In this document: piece after piece, positions 6,509-15,514 of the stretch
Numbering within the stretch: the first letter of the stretch is position 1
Layout: the number at the start of each line of letters is the position of its first letter
The notes under the pieces: model-generated
What the model was told of the DNA's origin: nothing
Database searches by the model: none
The model's input: the letters and a program-made list of their open reading frames with translations, nothing else
Position numbers and translations under genes: made by a program
IMG/VR virus record: IMGVR_UViG_3300042924_001367
Location: 1-35,619 of that record
Reading direction: 5' to 3' (one strand)
Origin: a virus
DNA: 35,619 nucleotides

Positions 6509-9306
6509 CACTTAGCTCCTTTTGCAGGAGCTCGACGGCCCCCAGTTACTTCTTGACCTGAGAGGATTCCCGCTTGCCGACCGCGCCGGTCAGATACAGT
6601 TCCTGAAACCCCTTGCCGGACTTCTCCGCTTGGATTTGGTTGCGAAGCATTTGCACCGCTGGGTGATCCTTGCCCAGGCGCTGCTCTTCCTCCTTCAGCA
6701 TTTCTTCCAAGGTAAGCATCGTAGTCACTCCTGAAAAAGACGTTGGTGTCATACCACACCATACGGGCATCAGACACATTCCCGTCCGTAATTATATCAG
6801 TCACCACTTTTCTAAAAAGCCGTTGTTTTTCTGACATTATTTGAGCACGGTTTGCAGCGTTGTAAGCATCGTCAAATTCGGGGATGTACTGGAACCGCAG
6901 GCCGTTTAGACCAGCAGTGTCAGCGCCGCCGGCCTTGGCCTGCACGTTGATGCGATCGTTGAATCGCATGTCAGTGACATAGGTAAAACCGTCCACCCCA
7001 TACTCTCGGAGCTTTGCGGTCACCTTCCCCATTTGCTCCGGCGTGACTTTCTGCTTGAAGTAAATTTCCACGCCTGGTCTAGCATTAGGAGCGGTGCCAT
7101 TCCGCAAGACCTTGGAAATAAACACAGCGTCTTGATCGTATGCTTTGCCTTGCTCAACCAACCTGCGCTCTAACGAAGCAGGATTGAAGTTCTGTCGCGT
7201 GACAAACTCAGCGTTAAGAGCACGCTCTGTTTGCGCCATGAAAGAGCCATAAGTGTTGGACAGGTTGTATGTCACAACGCTTGGATCGGCGCGAACAACG
7301 TCATCAAACTCTGCAGCAAGCTCTGCCTGTGCATAGTTACTCATTGGGCGATTTGGCCGTTCGCCAGATACGCCTAACGTGTATCGGTCAACGTCAGCCT
7401 TCATTCCAGAAAGCTGCTGTTGTTTTGCCGGTTTTTGGCTATCAAACGCCGCTTTTGCTTCCTGTACGCGATCAGCGTACTGCTGATCGGTTTCTGTCTT
7501 GCGCTGTGCCGGCGGCTTAAATCCAGTGTTTATGTCACGGCGCAAATCCTTAACGCCTTGTGGATCAGCAGCGCCAGCAAGCGACATCTCGAAATCAAGC
7601 GAGCCGCCTTCGCCGGCTTTGCTCGTCCAACCGTTGTTTGTCCACTTCTCTTTTTCAATGAACCAAGCAACAGCCTGCAAATCATCTGGGCCTAGATCAC
7701 CAATCTGAGGCGCGACGTTTTTGATCATGCCGCTGTTGTTGATCTCTTCAGCAGCTTCTTTGAATACGTCTTGGCCAAAACCAAATTCGCTTCCCACTTT
7801 GGGGTCGTACAACGTCGAACCCACAAGGTGCTTGCCAGCCACACCCTTTTCAGCTGGCGGTGGAATGCGCGGAAGATCAGCCAGGCGGCGAAGCATTCGC
7901 GCTGCCCACACATCAATCGTTGCCTCATTCGTGAGGCCAATCAGATTGCCTGTGAAGTTTGGCGTCTTTGGCGAGTCGCCAGTTTTAACAGCGCGGAACA
8001 TGTCAAGCAGAGCACCCATAGATGAAGGGCTGTTTGCGTTAAACAGCTGACCGCTCGCTTTTGTGATGAGCGGGAACTCGCCTTCTTTGAAAAGCTGAGT
8101 CAGTGTTTTTGCGTCCACTGGCAAACCGGCGTTTAACCTATCTTCGTAGGCGCGAAGCTCGGCGTCATATTCGCCTCGAGAAAACCTTCTCAGAATTTCG
8201 ATCGCGTTATCGAAGTTTTGCTCAACACCAGTCTGGGCCGAGGTTGTTCCAAGCACGTCAGCAAACACATCGCCAATGCCGCCAAACTCGGCACGCAGCC
8301 TGTCACGCATCGAGCGATACCAGCTTGCTTGCGAAAGAATGTCGATCGCAGCCTGGTCGCCAGCCTGAGCTCGGTTAACAACATCCTGCACTTCATCAAA
8401 AAGCCTCGACGCAAGAGTTGCTTGCCATAGGTCTTTCGGCACACCTTCAGGCGGCGTATGGAAATCGTAAGGAATCTTTGCCGCTTCTACCTCGGCGATC
8501 GTGCCGCCGGCTTTCGATTCCTTGAAGTCAATCTTGGATGCCTCGATAGGAACCCAGCCATCTGCCTCTGGGTAGTTGGCGTGCATGTCCTCGACGGCTT
8601 TGGTGGCAGCCTGCCTTAATGCCGGCTTACGTCCAGCCGCGTTGGTTACTACCGTGCGCTCAGATCTAGTAAGCGCAGGGGCTTGGCCAGTAACCGGGCC
8701 AGGCGGCACGACGTCCATGATCATGCCGCTCTTGCGCATACCGCTTTCAATTACATTGGCGGCAGCTGGCGCGAGCGCAGTGCCTGCAGCCTTGGCACCC
8801 TTAACACCAATCTTGACTGCTTCCGGTGCGCCCAGGATCGGGTTGTATTCACCCAGCTTGCCAGCAACGTCAGCTGTCTTGCGGCGCTCTGCCGCGCTAT
8901 AGCCAACCATATCTGGCGCATTTTCAGGAACCACGGGCGGCAGCATTTCGCTTACCCGCTCAGTGGTCGGCAGCACCTGCTCGCCACCGGTTAGCAAGCG
9001 AACCAGGCTTTCAACGTCACCAGGCAGGCCAAGCGACTGCGCAACCGTGCCACGCAGTGCGCCGGCCAGCATATCCGCAAGCCCCATCGCAGGAACCTCG
9101 AGACCGCCGGCTGCTTTTGACTGAGCTCTAGTCACGCCGCCACGGCCATACCTCGGCCCTGCATCGGTGCGCGTGGCACTCGGGCCAGCGGCGAGCTGCA
9201 TACCATCCAGCGACGGCTCTTCAACCATCGGCTCGTCCACAGCCTCGGGAAACGCAGCCATCGCCAGCGTGTCCAGATACTTCTGCTCGATCGGGCTGTA
9301 GGCCAT
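6508..9306 (-). CDS. Large internal (ejected) virion protein, 932 aa
   Basis: This lies between the 588-aa and 950-aa virion genes with 2-bp and overlapping junctions, so it belongs to the same cargo block. The N-terminus has PSLDGMQLAAG near residue 32, echoing the next gene. The first roughly 270 codons have the high G+C of the neighbours; about 6780-8500 is visibly less GC-rich, which suggests a mosaic replacement of the middle and C-terminal domain. The last 70 or so residues are Gly/Pro/Ser/Arg-rich and look unfolded; this is where a separate 57-codon gene is nested in another frame. No enzyme motif was recognised with certainty. An ejection or entry role is inferred from position only. 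Confidence 0.72.
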   Translation of the reverse strand: MAYSPIEQKYLDTLAMAAFPEAVDEPMVEEPSLDGMQLAAGPSATRTDAGPRYGRGGVTRAQSKAAGGLEVPAMGLADMLAGALRGTVAQSLGLPGDVESLVRLLTGGEQVLPTTERVSEMLPPVVPENAPDMVGYSAAERRKTADVAGKLGEYNPILGAPEAVKIGVKGAKAAGTALAPAAANVIESGMRKSGMIMDVVPPGPVTGQAPALTRSERTVVTNAAGRKPALRQAATKAVEDMHANYPEADGWVPIEASKIDFKESKAGGTIAEVEAAKIPYDFHTPPEGVPKDLWQATLASRLFDEVQDVVNRAQAGDQAAIDILSQASWYRSMRDRLRAEFGGIGDVFADVLGTTSAQTGVEQNFDNAIEILRRFSRGEYDAELRAYEDRLNAGLPVDAKTLTQLFKEGEFPLITKASGQLFNANSPSSMGALLDMFRAVKTGDSPKTPNFTGNLIGLTNEATIDVWAARMLRRLADLPRIPPPAEKGVAGKHLVGSTLYDPKVGSEFGFGQDVFKEAAEEINNSGMIKNVAPQIGDLGPDDLQAVAWFIEKEKWTNNGWTSKAGEGGSLDFEMSLAGAADPQGVKDLRRDINTGFKPPAQRKTETDQQYADRVQEAKAAFDSQKPAKQQQLSGMKADVDRYTLGVSGERPNRPMSNYAQAELAAEFDDVVRADPSVVTYNLSNTYGSFMAQTERALNAEFVTRQNFNPASLERRLVEQGKAYDQDAVFISKVLRNGTAPNARPGVEIYFKQKVTPEQMGKVTAKLREYGVDGFTYVTDMRFNDRINVQAKAGGADTAGLNGLRFQYIPEFDDAYNAANRAQIMSEKQRLFRKVVTDIITDGNVSDARMVWYDTNVFFRSDYDAYLGRNAEGGRAAPGQGSPSGANASQPNPSGEVRQGVSGTVSDRRGRQAGILSGQEVTGGRRAPAKGAK
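6546..6719 (-). CDS. Nested 57-aa helical protein (overlapping gene)
   Basis: This frame lies wholly inside the 3' end of the 932-aa gene, same strand, different frame. The ATG at 6719 has AGGAG about 8 bases upstream, a much better ribosome site than a random internal start would have. The product (MLTLEEMLKEEEQRLGKDHP, then AVQMLRNQIQAEKSGKGFQE and LYLTGA) looks like a compact, charged helical protein. The overlapping 932-aa frame is low-complexity here. That contrast suggests the small gene is the older one and that the large gene was extended across it. Function unknown; it may be a small virion or assembly factor made with the cargo proteins. Confidence 0.6.
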   Translation of the reverse strand: MLTLEEMLKEEEQRLGKDHPAVQMLRNQIQAEKSGKGFQELYLTGAVGKRESSQVKK

Positions 9307-9308
9307 CG

Positions 9309-11075
9309 TTACTCTCCCGCCTGGTTCAGCAGCTGCTCAATGCGGGTCACCTCGCGCTGCTTGTTGATGTCATTGCCAGCCTTCTGCTTCAACGCAGGTA
9401 GGTTCTGCCGGGTGATCGTGCCGTTGATCCACGGCTTCTTTGAATACACGTCGTCGAGCTGCTTGCGGGCAGCCTTCGCTCCCTCGCTGTTGCGCTGCTT
9501 GGCGATGCCCTCGTCGATCTTCTCCAGAATCATCCGCGGCGTCGGCACCTTGCCTTCGCGGATCATCTGCGCCTCGATGTCCTTAGACTCCGCCAGCAGC
9601 TCCTGGCGGCGCTTGAACTCAGCCCCCTTGGGGTCGATGACGGTCACGCTGCCAGGCACCACAGGGATGCCGGCACGCTTGGAGATGCCGTTGTCGAGCT
9701 CGTTCTGGTCTTGCTTGTCTTCACGGTTCAGCAGCTTCAGCGCAGCCACAGCTTGCTTGGTGGATAAGCCCTGGCGAGTCATCGACCAGATCTGATCAGG
9801 GCTGGTGATACGACCCTCGTAGATACCGCGCAACAGATTGAACTCGGCTGCCGAATTGCCTTCACCCTTCGGCGGGTCGCGCAAATCCTTCAGCACACCA
9901 AGCGGCACCACGTCAGGGTTGCGCATAGCGATCGCCGCGATCTGGTTGGTCAGGTTTTTACGCTGCGCACTACCTTCGGGTGCTTGTAGCGCCTGGTCGT
10001 ACAGCGGCAAAAACTGCTTGAGATCTGCTGCTTTGGCGTCAGCCTTCTGCTGCTTCTCAAGCGCCTCGCGGTTGTTGACCGCGACCATAAAGTTGGCAGT
10101 CACCTTGGCCACAGAGTCGAAGTCAGTGGCGATCATCTGCTGCAGCACCGGGCTCATCTTGCCGACATCGCCTGCGCGGATCTTCGCCAACGTCTTCATC
10201 GGGTCGGCCAGGTAGGCGTCACCAGTGATTTCCCTGGTCACCGCGTTGATCTTCGCAGTGCGCAGCGCAGTCTCAAACTTGGTCGAGTATTCTTTCTGTA
10301 GACCAGCATCGCCCAGCAACATCGACTGCGTGTTGATGTTCTTGCGGAATACGTCAGCGAGCTCGTCGATCGAATACGCCTGACCGGTGCGAGGGTCGGT
10401 GTAGCTGCCTTGTTGCACGGTCGCCTCGAGCAGCCGCACGCTGTTGTCGAAGTCGAGATCAAACTTGGCGATGCGCTCGTTCTTTGCGCGGGTGAGCTCG
10501 GTCTGTCGCGCCTTATCAAGCACGGTCGCGCCGTGCATCTTCATGGTCGCAGTGAACTTGAGCGCAGCTTCTGGGTCGACACTGGCCAGCGACTTCGCCA
10601 GACCATTGGTCATGGTCGAGATCTTGGTCTCCACCTGCTGCGAGTTTGCGTTGCCTGTCTCGATGTCGACCAACAGCTTGGAGAGCTCGTTGCGACCCTC
10701 GATCTCAAAATGCGATGAGAGCTCAAGGCTGCGAGCCTTGCGCACAGCGGCATTGAAAAAGCTCGGCAGGTCGCCAGAGTTCTTGCCGATGCCGCCACCC
10801 AGGCCAACAGTGACACCCTCTTTGGCGAGCTGGATGTCTTCCGGCGTCAGCGGGTTGTTGGCCACATACTCGAGGCCTTCTTTGGTGCGCAGGTTTGCGG
10901 AATAGTTGTTGATGGTCGAAGCCATCCGGTCGAGGATCTGCGCATACACGTTGCTGACATTGGCATCAGCGCGGGCAGCAGTCATGTAATCGACCTCGGT
11001 CGGCACGACCTGCTGCATCGGCACACCGCCGGCACCGCGCAGCTGTACTTGTCCTTCTGTCAGTCGCGTCGCCAT
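9309..11075 (-). CDS. Internal virion protein, 588 aa (gp15-like position)
   Basis: 588 codons, mostly alpha-helical and charged, starting MATRLTEGQVQLRGAGGVPM with GAGAGGA upstream of the ATG. It sits between a T7 gp14-like protein and two proteins of more than 900 residues, which is the order of the T7 core/ejection proteins gp14-gp15-gp16. There is no signal peptide, transmembrane segment or catalytic motif that I can identify. By position it should be part of the internal core stack and be delivered into the host envelope during infection. Sequence similarity to T7 gp15 itself is not visible by eye, so the role rests on synteny. Confidence 0.72.
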   Translation of the reverse strand: MATRLTEGQVQLRGAGGVPMQQVVPTEVDYMTAARADANVSNVYAQILDRMASTINNYSANLRTKEGLEYVANNPLTPEDIQLAKEGVTVGLGGGIGKNSGDLPSFFNAAVRKARSLELSSHFEIEGRNELSKLLVDIETGNANSQQVETKISTMTNGLAKSLASVDPEAALKFTATMKMHGATVLDKARQTELTRAKNERIAKFDLDFDNSVRLLEATVQQGSYTDPRTGQAYSIDELADVFRKNINTQSMLLGDAGLQKEYSTKFETALRTAKINAVTREITGDAYLADPMKTLAKIRAGDVGKMSPVLQQMIATDFDSVAKVTANFMVAVNNREALEKQQKADAKAADLKQFLPLYDQALQAPEGSAQRKNLTNQIAAIAMRNPDVVPLGVLKDLRDPPKGEGNSAAEFNLLRGIYEGRITSPDQIWSMTRQGLSTKQAVAALKLLNREDKQDQNELDNGISKRAGIPVVPGSVTVIDPKGAEFKRRQELLAESKDIEAQMIREGKVPTPRMILEKIDEGIAKQRNSEGAKAARKQLDDVYSKKPWINGTITRQNLPALKQKAGNDINKQREVTRIEQLLNQAGE

Positions 11076-11086
11076 TCTTGTCCTCT

Positions 11087-11689
11087 CTATTTCCCGATGA
11101 TCCGCTCACCGGCAGCAACAGCACCGGATGCCAGCGTTGCGTTAGCGAGCAGCCCGCCAGACTTACGCGCTGCGCTGCCAGCCTGTTCGTACTGCGCACC
11201 CTGGCGCTCTGCGGTGAACAGGTTCAGCATGTTCTGGTACTCGGTCGACTGCACCAATGCAGTCGCGTCTTCGTAGCCCATGATGCGAGCGGTCAGTGCA
11301 TTCAGGTCGGTGATGCCAACGTCGAACATGGTTGCCCTGACGTTCTCGTTCTGCACGGCCTGCACACTGCCTTCGCCCAGCACGACACCGTTTGCAGCAG
11401 CTCGAGCGCGGATCGCAGCATTGGTCGCACGCATGTTTTTCAGCAGCGTGTTGCCAGCGATCTGATAGTTCTGCGACTCCATCTGCGACTTCTTGAGCGT
11501 GCGGCCTGCCTGGATGGCGGCATACATCTCTGCCATGTCGGCACGCACCTCGGCCACAGCGAGGTTGTCGCGTGCCTGCAACAGATAGCCGGTCTGCTGC
11601 TGAATGCCAGCAGCGATCTGCATCTGCGACTGCGCATACGCGGTGAGAAACCCAGCGCCTGCGGTAAGTTGTCCTGGTGTAATGGCCAT
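11087..11689 (-). CDS. Internal virion protein, gp14-like, 200 aa
   Basis: A 200-residue alanine-rich helical protein beginning MAITPGQLTAGAGFLTAYAQ. It has the size, composition and location (directly after tail tube B) of T7 gp14, internal core protein B, which forms an outer-membrane pore during ejection. The segment around residues 75-110 (IAGNTLLKNMRATNAAIRAR) is typical of this family. The C-terminus is Gly/Ala-rich (LLANATLASGAVAAGERIIG) and could be membrane-active. The stop of the tail tube B gene lies just upstream with a 2-bp gap. Confidence 0.75.
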   Translation of the reverse strand: MAITPGQLTAGAGFLTAYAQSQMQIAAGIQQQTGYLLQARDNLAVAEVRADMAEMYAAIQAGRTLKKSQMESQNYQIAGNTLLKNMRATNAAIRARAAANGVVLGEGSVQAVQNENVRATMFDVGITDLNALTARIMGYEDATALVQSTEYQNMLNLFTAERQGAQYEQAGSAARKSGGLLANATLASGAVAAGERIIGK

Positions 11690-11691
11690 CG

Positions 11692-13677
11692 TCAGGTTCC
11701 CGAATAAACAGCGACTCGGTAATCAAGGCCGAGCAGATTCATCTTCAGCGGCAGACTCTGCGTCACTTCGATCGCTTGCTCGCGGCTGTAGCCGAGGATG
11801 CCGTTGACGCGCTTGATGCCGGTGAACGTCGGCACCGGGTCATCCAGCAGCGGGTTGTCCATCAGCCGGAAAGCAACCTCCTGCGCGTTGAGCAGACAAT
11901 GCTGCGTGTCGTCCAGCACCGCGCTGATCTCGACGATTCGCTTCTTGAACGACACACGGCTGCCGGTCTGCAGCTTGATCTCCACCGGCATCGTTTTGGC
12001 GTACACCGTCATGGGCAAGCCGACTTCGTAGCTGGTGGTCGATGCACGGTCAAACGTCACCGAGCCGCCGGCGCTCACAGTCTCGTTACTCTGCGGCACA
12101 CCATCGGTGATGACGTTCAGTGCTTTGCCGACATGCGGCAGGCTGCTTGCACTCGCTGCAGCGCCGCCCGTGAATGCGCAGTCGGTATACAGATCGTCCT
12201 TGAACTGCTCAATAAAGTACCTGGTTGTGCCATCGAACACGCGCTTGGTCACGACATAGATCTGCGTCACGTCGACACCGACATCGATGAAATCACCTGC
12301 GGTGATGTACTCGCTGGGTGACGTGATCTGCTGGCTGCGCATGATCGAGAACACCGCCATCGTGCCGTCGCTGGTGTTGGTCATCATCAGCAAGTCGGCT
12401 TCTTCGGTGCTCGCACCACGACGCAATGCGATGCGCTGCGGGCCTTTCAGCAAGTGACCAGAGAGCAGCGAGATGCGCTGCGTGATGTAGGTCAGCTGCG
12501 TGTCACTGAACACAAACTCGTTTAACGACTTGCCCTGGCGCTGGATGTAGATGCTGCCGGATTCGACCGATTGCACTCGCGTGCCAGGCTTGATGCCGTT
12601 GCGGCTGACCTGCTTGAACGTAAACGTCAGCGGCGTGATCGGGTCAGTACCTTGCTGCGGCACATAGAACTCACCACCGGTCGTGAACACTTGGAAGTCA
12701 CGCGAGCTCACGATGTCGGTGATGACGTTCAGGTCATTGGTGTCGAGGGTCGCCTCGACTGCGTCATCGTCCAGCGATTCGCTTGGCACGAAATCGAAGA
12801 ACAGATTGATCTTTGAGCCCCAGATGGTCGACGGGCGAGACTTGCTGCCGCCAAAGTACAGACGACCCTCATGGAATGTCACCGACCGCGGCCAGCCCTT
12901 GCCCGAGCTCCACACATCCTCGTAGCCGGTCTCGAGCTCCCAGCTGCCATTGGCAACCGCTGCGGTGTTGAAAAACGGGTATTCGGTGATGGCATCGACC
13001 GAGGTCGCCGAGGTGTACCGCACGATCTTTGCTCGGCCCTGCGGGCTGGCGTTGATGTACTGGTTCACATGGCCACTGTTGAACACCGAGGCCGATGCGG
13101 TAATCGTGATGTTGCCGGCCACCGCAGACGGCGTGATCGTGCCGGAAGGGTTACTTGCCGACAGCGTGAAGGCGTACTTCGGGATGCTGTCAAACGTGAT
13201 CGTGCTCGCCGTCCAGCTCGCGTCAGATCCTCCGCGCACAATCTTGACCGGCTGCAGATCTGGGTGAACGATGATCAGCGTGTCAGCAGACTGCGTCCAG
13301 CACATGTCGTCGACGATGCTGCTGCCGATCGACGTGGCCAGATAGTCGTTGCCCGACGCATTGATGTTGGCAATGCGAGCACCGTTCTTGATGACGTGCA
13401 TTCTGTTGTGCGTGAAGCACAGCATGTAAGAGTCATCGACCGAGAACTGGAACGGCACCAGGCGCACACCGTTGCCTGCAGACTCGGTGCCGGTATGCGG
13501 CAGCTGGTGGATATGCTTCAAGCCTGGCCGGCGGCGTAGTCCACCTTGCGGCTGGATCAGCACGTTGGTCGCCTTGGCCAGCGCGTTCGGGTAAGACTGC
13601 AGGTCAACCCGCGCACGCAGCAGCGGGTCGAGCTCCCCCGTCGAGAAGTTGGTGGCGAAGTCGACAAAGCGCGGCAT
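11692..13677 (-). CDS. Tail tubular protein B (nozzle), 661 aa
   Basis: 661 codons, close in size to T7 gp12-type nozzle proteins. The N-terminus MPRFVDFATNFSTGELDPLL plus ARVDLQSYPNALAKATNVLI is the conserved opening of the wider podovirus tail nozzle family: an FSTGELDP-like motif and a GGLRRRPG motif near residue 45. The remainder is beta-rich, with DDSYMLCFTHNRMHVIKNG and WPRSVTFHEGRLYFGGSKSRP, also characteristic. Its ATG overlaps the stop of tail tube A (TGATG). Together with tail tube A it forms the tail tube that connects portal to fibres. Confidence 0.9.
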   Translation of the reverse strand: MPRFVDFATNFSTGELDPLLRARVDLQSYPNALAKATNVLIQPQGGLRRRPGLKHIHQLPHTGTESAGNGVRLVPFQFSVDDSYMLCFTHNRMHVIKNGARIANINASGNDYLATSIGSSIVDDMCWTQSADTLIIVHPDLQPVKIVRGGSDASWTASTITFDSIPKYAFTLSASNPSGTITPSAVAGNITITASASVFNSGHVNQYINASPQGRAKIVRYTSATSVDAITEYPFFNTAAVANGSWELETGYEDVWSSGKGWPRSVTFHEGRLYFGGSKSRPSTIWGSKINLFFDFVPSESLDDDAVEATLDTNDLNVITDIVSSRDFQVFTTGGEFYVPQQGTDPITPLTFTFKQVSRNGIKPGTRVQSVESGSIYIQRQGKSLNEFVFSDTQLTYITQRISLLSGHLLKGPQRIALRRGASTEEADLLMMTNTSDGTMAVFSIMRSQQITSPSEYITAGDFIDVGVDVTQIYVVTKRVFDGTTRYFIEQFKDDLYTDCAFTGGAAASASSLPHVGKALNVITDGVPQSNETVSAGGSVTFDRASTTSYEVGLPMTVYAKTMPVEIKLQTGSRVSFKKRIVEISAVLDDTQHCLLNAQEVAFRLMDNPLLDDPVPTFTGIKRVNGILGYSREQAIEVTQSLPLKMNLLGLDYRVAVYSGT

Positions 13678-14291
13678 CAGTTTCTCACCGCGATGAGGGT
13701 ATAGTCTTCGATCGCACGGGTCGGCTGACCCTGCGCATCGATGTTCATGGCCGTTCGGAAGTAGCCACCGCGGCCATTCTCGGACGGGTCGCCAACGGCC
13801 TTACGCTCCCAGCGCAGCGACTTGTCCTGCTGTTCGGTGATCGGCTCGGCGATGTGCCAGGCGACCATGTATTTCATCAGCTGGGTGAAATACTGCGGCC
13901 AGGCGAACTCACCGACGCTGTACTGGTAGTCGATGAACACAGCCTCGAGATTGGTCAGCAGCTGGTCGCCTTGGATCTCCCAGTCTTTTTGCACCGGAGC
14001 ACCTGGGCTGGCGCTGTCATACACGGCACGCGGGCCGGCAAGGCGGTCACCCGGCAGCTGATAGGCATAGCGCCAAACCGATGTCGGCGCTGTCAGCAGG
14101 CGAGCGAGCTGCACCTTCTTGGTGTTGAAACTCCACGGGTACATCACCAGCGTGGAGTCGCGGATGTCTGGGTAAAGACGGTCACAGACCGACGACTCGT
14201 CGGTGCCGTCATTGAACGACGTGATGGCCTTCGCGCCAATCAGGAGCAGGGCATCTGAACAAATTGTGATCCCGGTATCGCCTGCTGCCAT
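13677..14291 (-). CDS. Tail tubular protein A (adaptor), 204 aa
   Basis: 204 codons. It begins MAAGDTGITICSDALLLIGA and continues DESSVCDRLYPDIRDSTLVMYPWSFN in pieces typical of T7 gp11-like adaptor proteins: a helical N-terminal half, a WSF motif, then LPGDRLAGPRAVYD. It forms the ring between portal and nozzle and is where fibres attach in T7. AGAGG precedes the ATG. Its 3' end overlaps the nozzle gene by one base. Confidence 0.9.
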   Translation of the reverse strand: MAAGDTGITICSDALLLIGAKAITSFNDGTDESSVCDRLYPDIRDSTLVMYPWSFNTKKVQLARLLTAPTSVWRYAYQLPGDRLAGPRAVYDSASPGAPVQKDWEIQGDQLLTNLEAVFIDYQYSVGEFAWPQYFTQLMKYMVAWHIAEPITEQQDKSLRWERKAVGDPSENGRGGYFRTAMNIDAQGQPTRAIEDYTLIAVRN

Positions 14292-14311
14292 CGCAACCTC
14301 TTAATGTGAGA

Positions 14312-14343
14312 AGGGGCCGATCCCTTGAAAGAGACCAGCCCCT
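14312..14343 (-). terminator. Stable hairpin between decoration and tail tube A genes
   Basis: On the minus strand the RNA folds as AGGGGC-UGGUCUC, loop UUUCAA, GGGAUCG-GCCCCU: 13 pairs including some G-U pairs. No good T-run follows, so it is more likely a partial terminator, a processing site or a 3' stabiliser that separates the highly expressed capsid and decoration genes from the tail genes. It lies in a 73-bp gap in an otherwise tightly packed region. Confidence 0.5.
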
Positions 14344-14364
14344 GGTACCACGCTTGACTGCCGG

Positions 14365-14643
14365 TTAGTCGCCGTCGGTAGCCGACAGAGTTGTGCCGTC
14401 AGTCACGTCGACCACGCCCGAAGCGTTGGACACGACGTAGACCAGGGTGACCACGGCGGTCGAGCCGGTCGAGGTCACGCAGTGGATCACGTCGCCAACC
14501 TCAAGGGTGTTGGCCAGTGAGTTGAAGTAGCCCGACGTGTTGACATCCGCGATGGCATCTGCGGTTTTGTAGCCATACATCGACGGTGCGTTGCCGCGCT
14601 TGGACGCGGAGTAGGCGGTAAAGCCAGCTGCATCGTATGCCAT
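14365..14643 (-). CDS. Probable capsid decoration or head-surface protein, 92 aa
   Basis: A small protein (MAYDAAGFTAYSASKRGNAP, then NSLANTLEVGDVIHCVTSTG) that looks beta-stranded and lacks signal or membrane segments. It starts 16 bp after the major capsid gene with a strong GGGAGG site and is followed by a stable hairpin. The capsid-decoration order is common in podoviruses and siphoviruses, so head decoration is the best inference, but no family match is certain. Confidence 0.55.
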   Translation of the reverse strand: MAYDAAGFTAYSASKRGNAPSMYGYKTADAIADVNTSGYFNSLANTLEVGDVIHCVTSTGSTAVVTLVYVVSNASGVVDVTDGTTLSATDGD

Positions 14644-14659
14644 GATTCAGCCCTCCCTA

Positions 14660-15514
14660 TTAAGCTGCAGCCGCGGTGTCGCGGGCAGTGATCTTGACGA
14701 TACCCTCGGCATCGATCGCAACCGAACCCGCCGAGAACAGAGCATTGACCAGCCAGCTCGTTTTCTCAGGGATGTAGTTGATCTCAGTCTTGGGTGCGAT
14801 ACCTTCTGCGTAGCCGATAGCGTCGCGGTGGAAGGCGTACAGCGTGCGATCCGACGAAGCATCGATCGGCAAGCCACCTTCCGAGCGGTCGCCCAGGATG
14901 TGGAACTGGAAGCCCATGAACGTCGAGATCTCACCCTGCACCAGCGCCTTGACGGTGTTGAAGTCCGAGCTGGTGACCGAAGTCTGCTCGAGCATCGCGG
15001 CCAGCGAGTTGGCGTGGATGATGATGTGGCGGCCATCAGCCGGCACGTTCTTGGCGTTCAGGATCTTCGCAGCCTCGCGCAGCTTGGCGATGTTCATGTT
15101 GGTGTTTGCGCCACCAATCGAGTTCGCCACGGTGCCGGTGCCGGAAGCAGCAGACAGCGCGTCGAGGATCAGCTGATCCTGGCGACGGCCAATCGCAGCG
15201 CCGACCACTTGGGCGAGCTCAGAGCGCTCGTCAAAGTTGACCTTTGCCTGCGAGAAGACATCCGAATACTCAGCAGCGTTCCAGTCGGTCAGGCTGCAGG
15301 TAACGGTTGAGAAGCCGACGTTCATCGGCGTGACATCGGTCTGGGTCACGCGGGCAGTTGCCACGCCACGACCGACCTTCGGGAATTTTACTTGGGAGCC
15401 TTCGACACCACGACGCTGACGCACAGCGCCCACCAGCATTGCTTTGCCCTGGTAAGCCTGTTTGACCTCTGCGTCGAAGAGTGTCACAAAGGCATTGCTC
15501 AGAGAGATAGCCAT
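14660..15514 (-). CDS. Major capsid protein, 284 aa
   Basis: 284 codons, starting MAISLSNAFVTLFDAEVKQA, directly downstream of the scaffold gene and a long structured leader. It has the features of the short HK97-fold coat proteins of podoviruses: an N-terminal helix, QGSQVKFP-type beta strand (here EGSQVKFPKVGRGVA), an E-loop-like stretch, a long spine-like helix region with DERSELAQVVGAAIGRRQDQ, the P-domain motif GRHIIIHANSLAAMLEQ, and FMGFQFHILGD. The small size and neighbours (portal, Bbp19-like, scaffold upstream) support the call. The start follows an ACGAGG site. Confidence 0.9.
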   Translation of the reverse strand: MAISLSNAFVTLFDAEVKQAYQGKAMLVGAVRQRRGVEGSQVKFPKVGRGVATARVTQTDVTPMNVGFSTVTCSLTDWNAAEYSDVFSQAKVNFDERSELAQVVGAAIGRRQDQLILDALSAASGTGTVANSIGGANTNMNIAKLREAAKILNAKNVPADGRHIIIHANSLAAMLEQTSVTSSDFNTVKALVQGEISTFMGFQFHILGDRSEGGLPIDASSDRTLYAFHRDAIGYAEGIAPKTEINYIPEKTSWLVNALFSAGSVAIDAEGIVKITARDTAAAA

